Assembly (NCBI GenBank): GCA_000827205.1
Contig: KN832555.1
Coordinates: forward strand, 86,307 to 127,413
DNA: 41,107 bases
Origin: Plicaturopsis crispa FD-325 SS-3
Taxonomy: Eukaryota; Basidiomycota; Agaricomycetes; Amylocorticiales; Amylocorticiaceae
Reading direction: 5' to 3'
The notes beneath the pieces are model-generated. The model was not told the DNA's origin, made no database searches, and worked only from the letters and a program-made list of their open reading frames with translations. A program made the position numbers and the translations under genes. Below, in pieces: positions 34,560 to 41,107 of this stretch. Each line of letters opens with the position of its first letter. Position 1 is the stretch's first letter.

Positions 34560-35333
34560 CTAGAGTCTTCCCGCGACACCGCAAGCGGCCGTGCTGGATC
34601 CTGATAACAATTGAGTAGGAAAATTCTGGGTAGCAGACGGAATTTGCGAGGACACGACAGTGTATTAGACGAAGACCGTTGCACTAGTAATGACTTTTAG
34701 GGCGCTGCGAGTACAAGGCAGCCAGTCCTGGGCAGCGTTGTAGGTGAAAGTTGGTCCATAGATTTGAATCCGTCCACGTAGATCGCTGAAGAAACCGCGT
34801 CTTGTTCAAAATCGCCGTGTCTCGCTTGCTTCCTGCCGATGAAGAAGACACGACGGACAAGGTAGTTTCACAAGGCGATCTTGTATTTCGCGCGACGTGG
34901 CTCTCTGCAGACCGCACGGCTGGCGTTGTTCTCCCGTCGTCCTCAACGTTGTCCCCATATCCACAGGCAAGCGGAGTTGCTTCGGTCTTCGAGGTAAAAA
35001 ATTGGGCTGTGCAGTCGATTAATATCTGGTCCGAGGAGTATTATACAGAATTTCGTTCAGAAACAGGGCTATCCCTCCAATTTGCAAGTCAGATCTAGCG
35101 AGTCGATTCGATACAATTCCTGGCACGATAAAGTCCGTGAGAAAAGCATCAGCATAATCCATGGTTGACGGTGGGCGAGAGTTGCTCACCACAATCAAGA
35201 CATCCAATAATAATGATTAGTTAAGGTAGAAAGCTGCAACGCAGAATACGTTCTCGGACTGCCGGCTCATGTCAAGACGTGCACCAAGAGCGTTATACAA
35301 TGGACTTGCCAAGAAAGAGCGTCGCACAGTTTA
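34560..35333. other. Duplicated intergenic block, copy 1
   Basis: From about 34840 to 35333 it is near-identical to 38590-39080, and in both places it lies directly behind the last exon of a kinase-like gene (copies 3 and 5). Partial frames exist on both strands (plus 34802-35098, minus 35019-35207), each broken by a different stop or 1-nt shift in the other copy. Substitutions between the copies show no codon-position bias in the part I compared (34861-35000), so I do not call a gene. Bases 34560-34805 match the 5' flank of copy 5 (AAAATTCTGGG, GGACGGAATTTGCGAGG-like stretches). Confidence 0.65.
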
Positions 35334-36686
35334 TCACTGCTGCCCGACGAAGCGGATGATGCTGTTGATCCCGCCCTTCGCCGCCGCCACAGTGTCGCGC
35401 ACGACGCGTACAGGTAAGATCTCGTCAATAGGGTGGAGCGGCCATTGCAAACTTGCGGGGCCCAGCTGCGCCTGTATGCGGCGAAAGTGTTCCAGCGCCT
35501 CCGCGGCGGTTGGGCGGCGGCTGGGCTCCTGGTCCGCCATGGCGGAGATGAGCGGCAGTAGGGAGTCAAGACCTGTGAATTTCTAGCGGTTGTGTCAGAT
35601 TGGTAGATTTTGGTGATACAGATAGAGGAATGCTTACCTCGTATAGCTCCTTTCGATATACGCAGCCGAGGATGTAGATGTCCGTCTTGTAGGCGTCATA
35701 CGGGGCGTCGACTAGTAGCTCGGGGACAGTTTTCTCCTGTGGCATCCCCCCGCGAGTGCGTATGATGTGGGACTCGCCCTCGGAGAAACGGATGGAGAGT
35801 CCGTAATCAATGAAGTAATATCGGACATGGTGGTCAATCCGCGATAGCGGTGCTGGGAGTTTAGTAAACCCATCTCGCGCATAACTGCGCCTCAGCGGAT
35901 GCCATCCTTGTGGGTAGATATCAGTGGCATCCATCATGATATTGAATGTGGCGCAGTCGCTGAGGGTGTAGATTTGACTCAGAGAGGTCATTTGAATCAA
36001 GACAGTTCGACTCACAGATGCGCCACGCGATGCTCGTGCATGAAACATAAGCCCTGTGAGAACGCTAGTCAAAGTAGTTCGTAGCAGCCACTCAAAGTGT
36101 GTACGAGCCTACCTCCAACGTCTGACGAACGAAGTCGACAGCTTCACCAACAGAGGTGAACTCTGGGTCGTTGAATTGCCGCAGAAGTGGCATGACGAGA
36201 TACGACCTGCCTGGTTTAACCGGATCAGGAAACGTGTCCAAGATGGGCACACAGTGGTTGTAAAGATTAGACCGCAGTGCTGGCGAAGAGAGAAATTTCG
36301 CTATCTCAGCTTCATCTGACGCGCGATCGAGACGTTTAATCGTGACGTGTAAGCCGTCGTCTCGGGTAGCATCTATCACGTTGGAGACCTATACGACCGC
36401 GGTCAGAAACACAGTATACACGTGTACCATTGCAGTTACTGACGTAGGGTTTAATGTAATCTTCGCACCAAAATGGATCGATATTGGTACCTAGCCACGA
36501 AGGCTTCCACCCTACGTCGTAACGAGGACGGAGACGGTACCCACGCTGTCGAAGGGTAGGCTGGAGATCTCGCCAGATCTTTTCTACGGGCATTAAATCG
36601 AATTGCCCCTTCAGAGTTTGCTCTAGATATTGCTGTTCCCATTCTGGAGAAAGTCGTGTCCACCAAGGCCTTCGGACGGTGTTCAT
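35334..36686 (-). CDS. Kinase-like protein, copy 3 (375 aa, HLD variant)
   Basis: Exons 36686-36444, 36388-36113, 36053-36016, 35959-35638 and 35582-35334. The start is the ATG of M-N-T-V-R-R-P-W-W; the frame stays open further upstream to 36896 but that extension has no family support. VAIK is VTIK (Lys99), the loop is His185-Leu-Asp187-C-A-T-F-Asn, DYG replaces DFG (YYFIDYGLSIRF), and the helix F segment KTDIYILGCVYRKELYE is kept. It is closest to copy 5 in exons 2-5 and in the 3' flank. With HLD and DYG together it is the most altered intact copy, so it may be a weak kinase or a pseudokinase. Confidence 0.83.
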
Positions 36687-37173
36687 CTTGTAGTCTCCGT
36701 GCTCGAATGGTGCAGGACAACAACTGCGTAGGACTATTATAATACGAGATCGAAATGGGAGGTAGGCAATATTGGAGGGGGTGCAGCAGTTATTTTCAAG
36801 GGGCACGCTGCTCGTTGAAATTTGGCCGCCGCCTTTATGTCGTTCTAGGTGCAACAAGGCGTCAGCGGTGGGCAGAATACAAGGTAAATATAACATCTTA
36901 GCCGATGTTGTACTTGAATGACACGCTACAAGTCATCTCTTGTAATGCCATTTGTTGTCATGGCGAGTGAGAAGTAGCCTTAGGTAGCACAAAGAACTTG
37001 AACATCGACTTAGCACAAGCCGCAGCAAACAGGACCTGACAACGGCTCACCAAGAAGAAGACGTCCAATAACGATAACTAGAGACAGTACACTAGAGCAT
37101 GGTGCGTGCCTGCAAGTGTCAAAACGTGCGCACAGAACATCCAAGAACCAGAGACACATACTTCTCCGTTTCA
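36687..37173. other. Intergenic between kinase-like copies 3 and 4
   Basis: No gene seen. The first ~45 bp resemble the 5' flank of copy 5 (GGACAACAA..TGCGTAG). Near 37048-37080 it keeps the GCTCACCA...GTCCAATAACGAT motif that also follows copies 3 and 5, so this is a diverged member of the same duplicated 3' flank. Confidence 0.5.
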
Positions 37174-38392
37174 CTACTGCCCGACAAAGCTCATGATGCT
37201 GCTGATCCCGCCCTTCGCCGCCGCCACCGTGTCTCGCATCACCCTCACGGGGAGGGTCTCGTCAACCGGGTGCAGCGGCCACCGCGCGCTCCTGGGGTCT
37301 AGCTGTGCCTGTATACGGCGGAAATGCGCGAGCGCCTCCGCAGCGGTAGGACGTTGACAGGGTTTATGGTCCGTCATGGCGGAGAGGAGCGGCAGCAGGA
37401 AATCGAGGCCCGTGAATTTCTGCATAGTCGCCGCGTCAGCGTATTGGAGCATGAATCGAGAGCCCGAAGTCGATGAAGAAATAACGAACGGAACGATCGA
37501 TTCGTGACGACGCTGGCGACACTTCGGATATGGCATCCGGTGCGCAGTTGAGCCTCCAAGGATGCCATCCCTGGGGATAGAGTGCAGTAGCATCCATCAT
37601 GATATTCAACGCGCCACAGTCACTACGCACTTTCAGAATGAGTAACACCAAATGAGGGGAGGGCTGGGACACACCGGTGAGCCACATGATGCTCGTGCAT
37701 AAACCATAGTCCCTAAATCATAAATGAGGGTCGTGATACAAGAGTTGACAGTTGAGACCTACTTGCAGGGTCTGGTTCACGAAATCGACAACTTCACCAT
37801 GAAGTTGGAATGCAGGCTCGTCGAATGGTCGAAGGATTGGCATGACGAGGTACATCCTTGTCTTTATGATAGGATCCGGAAAGAAATCTAGGAGGGGTAC
37901 GCAGTGATTGAGGGGATTCGAGCTGAGACCCGGAGAGGAGAAGAGACGGGCAATTTCAACTTCCTGAAGATTATGGTCGACGCGTTTGATCGCGACTACT
38001 TTGCCATCGTCGCGAGTGGCATCCATGATGTTGTACACCTGGCTCGAGGAGTCCGAGAAGGTGAGAAAAGGAATAGACGCGCGAAGACTACAGTCACTCA
38101 CTTCGGGTCCAATGGAGTCTTCGCACCAGTGCGGATCGATGTCCGTACCCAGCCACGAAGGTCTCCAGTCCTCTTCATAGCGAGGGCGTAGACGGTAACC
38201 ACGTCGTCTAAGGGTGGGATGTAGATCTCGCCATTTCAATTCGACGTCCTTAAGATCGAAGCGCCCATTCTTGGTATCCTGCAGATATTTCTCCGCCCAT
38301 TCGGCAGAGACTCTCGTCCACCGAGGCCAGCGCCGACTTGAGACGGCGTCTACGATCATCGGATGGTTCTGGGTGCTCGAGTCAGTCATCAT
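37174..38392 (-). pseudogene. Kinase-like copy 4, internally deleted (HRD kept)
   Basis: Exons 38392-38102, 38038-37763 and 37712-37675 are normal, and exon 4 starts normally at 37622 with the loop His201-Arg-Asp203-C-G-A-L-Asn. After DFGLSI the sequence jumps to CATGCTCCAATACGCTGAC, which matches the 3' end of the next intron in copy 5, and then to the normal last exon 37419-37174. About 170-180 bp are therefore missing: the activation segment, the PE motif, helix F and the intron donor. Translation would stop at the TGA 37436-37438, giving about 263 residues without the C-lobe core. The last exon itself is still open. The first intron is 63 bp and stop-free. Confidence 0.8.
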
Positions 38393-39080
38393 TCACGCTT
38401 CTATGAGAGGAGAAAAACCAGACGAAGTGACTGCGCAATGCGCATCCCGAGCAGCAGATCCAAGATATAGGGCACGATGAACAAGGCAGTGCATTTTGAA
38501 CAAAGCGTTCTTGTAATTGGTGGTCGATTTCTTCCCAGCGCAGTCGTCTGAGCAGAGAACTTCACAATGTATCATCAGCGTCAAGAACGATGGAAAAAAC
38601 ACGCCGGAAAGGCAGTCTCACAAGGAGTTCTTGTATTCTACGCGACGTCGTTCTCTGCAGACCGCACGGCTGGCATTGTTTTCCTGTGGTCCTCCGCGTT
38701 GTCCCCATATCCACAGGCGAGCGGCGTTGCTTTGGTCTTCAAGGTAAAAAGTGGGCTTTGCAGTCGAGTAATATCTGGTCCGAGTAGTACTATACAAAAT
38801 TTCGTTCAGAAACAGGACTATTCCTCCAATTGGCAAGTCAGGTCTAGCGAGTCAATTCAATGCAATTCCTAGCACGATGACGTCCGCGAAAAACGTATCA
38901 GCGTAATTCATGGTTGACGGTGGGCAAGAGTTGCTCACCATGATCAAGACATCCAATAATAATGATTAGTTAAGGTAGAAAGCTACAACCCAGGAAACGT
39001 TCTCGGCTGCCGGCGTATGTCAAGACGTGCAACAAAAGCGTAATACAATGGACTCACCAAAAAGGGCGTCACGCAGTTTA
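38393..39080. other. Duplicated intergenic block, copy 2
   Basis: From about 38590 onward this matches 34840-35333. Against the first copy it lacks one base in an A-run (near 38745) and has an in-frame stop in each of the two partial frames. It also carries the conserved CATCCAATAATAATGATTAG motif seen behind copy 3. Confidence 0.6.
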
Positions 39081-40432
39081 TCACTGCTGCCCGACGAAGC
39101 GGATGATGCTGTTGATCCCGCCCTTCGCCGCCGCCACAGTGTCGCGCACGACGCGTACAGGTAAGATCTCGTCGATAGGGTGGAGCGGCCATTGCAAACT
39201 TGCGGGGCCCAGCTGCGCCTGTATGCGGCGAAAGTGTTCCAGCGCCTCCGCGGCGGTCGGGCGGCGGCTAGGCTCCTGGTCCGCCATGGGGGGGGAGATG
39301 AGCGGCAGTAGGAAATCAAGACCCGTAAATTTCTGCATAGTTGCAGTGTCAGGCCAATGGAATCGAGGATACACGAGAAAGGCTTACTTCGTATAGCTCT
39401 TTGCGATATACGCAGCCGAGGATGTAGATGTCCGTCTTGTAAGCGTCATACGGAGCGTCGACCAGCAGCTCAGGGACAGTTTTTTCCTGCGGCATCCCCC
39501 CGCTAGTGCGTATAATGTGGGATTCACCCTCAGAAAAACGGATGGATAGTCCAAAGTCAATAAAGTAATATCGAATAAGATTGTCCGTCCGCGACGGCGG
39601 CGCTGAAAGTTGGGTGAATGCATCCGGCTCGCAGTCGCGCCTCAGCGGATGCCATCCCTGCGGATAAAGCCTCGTAGCGTCCATCATGATGTTGTACGTG
39701 GCACAGTCCCTGAGAGAGTTCATTAGCTACCCGTTTTTCGATCGAGAAACTCATCTTACAGATGCGCTACGCGATGCTCGTGCATGAACCATAAGCCCTG
39801 GGACATCGTGAGTAATTTATACGGGTTATACAAGGTGAGCGAATACACACTTCCAACGTCTGGCCCATGAAATCAACGGCCTCACCGACAGAGGTAAACT
39901 CCGGCTCATTGAAGTGTCGAAGGCTAGGCATGACGAGATACGACCTTTCTGGCTTGACTGGATCGGGGAACGCGTCCAGGATGGGGACACAATGATTCGA
40001 GGGATCGCATCGCAGTGCAGGCGATGATAGAAACTTCGCTATTTTGATTTCGTCGGGCGTGTGATCAAGACGTTTAATCGCGACGCGTAAGCCGTCGTCA
40101 CGAACGGCATCGATAACATTGAAAACCTATGCTAAAGGGTCAGAAACACAGGAAGCGCGTGTGATTACTGCACAGATACTGACACGGGGTGTGATGGAGT
40201 CTTCGCACCAGAACGGTTCGATATTAGTGCCCAGCCACGAAGGTCTCCAATCCGCGTCGTAACGCGGACGGAGGCGGTAGCCGCGGCGTCGAAGAGTAGG
40301 CCCCAAATCTCGCCATATCTCTTCTATGGGCATCAAGTCATAGCGACCGTTCTTGGTTTCCTCTGAAATCTGCTGTGCCGTTTCCTGAGAGACTCGTGTA
40401 TACCAAGGCCATCGAACGGTGTCTTTATCCAT
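39081..40432 (-). CDS. Kinase-like protein, copy 5 (378 aa, HLD variant)
   Basis: Exons 40432-40184, 40126-39851, 39797-39760, 39709-39388 and 39332-39081; introns 50-57 bp. Lysine 101 in RVAIK, loop His187-Leu-Asp189-C-A-T-Y-Asn, DFG and KTDIYILGCVYRKELYE are all present. Exon 2 lacks a usable internal start, so it is easily missed. A run of seven G (CCC CCC on the coding strand) adds a proline codon before M-A-D-Q-E-P relative to copy 3; it keeps the frame, but a homopolymer error there should be considered. The exon 1 ending SITPR and the 5' flank match copy 2, while exons 2-5 and the 3' flank match copy 3, so the gene looks mosaic. Confidence 0.83.
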
Positions 40433-41107
40433 TTAGTCGTTTCCGTGCTTGATGGGCGAGGACAACAATTGCGTAGAAAAATTCTGGGAAGTGGACGGAA
40501 TTTGCGAGGACACGATGGGGCTTTAGACAGACGCCGTTCGATTCGCGCTGAGTTCTTAGGGCGTTGCGAGTACAAGGACCACCGGTTGTAGGCAACGTTG
40601 TAGGCGACAGTAGGTCCATAAATTTCGTTCTCGTGGTGGTAGTCAAAGAAACCGCGTCTTGTTCACCTGGGTGACACGTAACGTATGGCTAACTAGCCTG
40701 CCATTCCCCCCCCCCAATGGCAGGCTTATTAGCCTAGAATATTCCTATACCTCACATGCCCCAATAAATGCTGGATAATTGTCAGTAGCTACCAAACGAG
40801 AAAGACCCTTGATGCATGTAATTGATATGGGCTCAAGTCCTTACATACCGGCTACCGGGGACAACAACCGTCGCCGCGTCAATCAGTCTGAGCCACAACT
40901 TGGCTTCAACGCGTCCCGCGCGCGTCGGCTTCGGCGTCATCGTTCCGACGCGTCGTGCTCGTCGTCGCCGACGATGAGCTCGACTATTTCATCAATTCTT
41001 CATCTTTCTCTTAGGTTTCTTCTGTAGCCCACTAATATACATGTATTCTAATGCCTTCTATGTAGTCAATTCGCTTTCAAACGGATTTATTGAGTCACTA
41101 TAGACAT
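40433..41107. other. 5' flank of kinase-like copy 5 and end of window
   Basis: The first ~240 bp resemble the upstream flank of copy 2 and stop matching after CCGCGTCTTGTTCA at about 40665. Beyond that no gene is recognisable; the frame 40779-41027 (plus) has no known feature but is cut close to the window edge, so a partial gene cannot be excluded. Confidence 0.45.
40687..40734. repeat. Inverted repeat with a poly-C loop
   Basis: GGCTAACTAGCCTGCCATT (40687-40705) pairs with AATGGCAGGCTTATTAGCC (40716-40734) at 17 of 19 positions around a loop of ten C. It begins about 20 bp after the copy 5 flank stops matching that of copy 2. Confidence 0.75.

Noticed and set aside
34802-35098. Plus-strand 98-codon frame between kinase-like copies 2 and 3
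   Set aside because: It has no ATG, is broken in the second copy of the block, and differences between copies show no codon-position bias.

Overview
The window looks like nuclear DNA of a mushroom-forming basidiomycete (Agaricomycetes). The reasons are very short introns (about 48-71 bp) with GTRNGT-type donors, CTRAY-like branch sites and YAG acceptors; expanded F-box families; a tandem array of the agaricomycete kinase-like family with an H(R/L)DC...N loop; and the orphan tail exon of an HNH-type protein. Exon models were built by hand from splice signals and reading phase. Family names come from memory of the families, not from a search.

Layout. 1-1.2 kb: a 413-bp element with 22-bp terminal inverted repeats, then an orphan last exon of an HNH-family gene. 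1.6-7.1 kb: three F-box genes (minus, plus, minus); the middle one is intact except for a single in-frame TGA. 7.6-7.8 kb: copy C of a conserved ~230-bp element. 8.6-10.3 kb: an amidohydrolase with six exons, one only 10 nt long. 11.2-13.6 kb: a larger F-box protein (722 aa, six exons). 13.6-19.6 kb: about 6 kb in which I see no gene, only short tandem repeats. 19.7-22.5 kb: a 12-exon PUF (Pumilio-type) RNA-binding protein. 23.7-26.8 kb: copies A and B of the ~230-bp element flanking a third member of the first F-box family. 27.4-29.1 kb: an unrecognised proline- and acid-rich protein. 29.6-40.4 kb: five tandem kinase-like genes, all on the minus strand, interrupted by one plus-strand gene for a small membrane-anchored protein.

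The kinase-like genes share one five-exon plan and duplicated flanks. Copies 1 and 4 keep HRD in the catalytic loop; copies 2, 3 and 5 have HLD. Copy 4 is broken by an internal deletion that removes the activation segment and a splice donor.

The most unusual signal is the ~230-bp element. Its three copies (7593-7824 minus, 23720-23952 plus, 26549-26774 plus) each lie about 490-610 bp upstream of, and in the same orientation as, the start codon of a gene. Its 5' part can fold into a nested stem that is kept in all three copies. It could be a promoter or leader element, a structured RNA, or an uncharacterised repeat. Overall the window reads as a fast-evolving accessory region of F-box and kinase-like families around two conserved genes (PUF and amidohydrolase).
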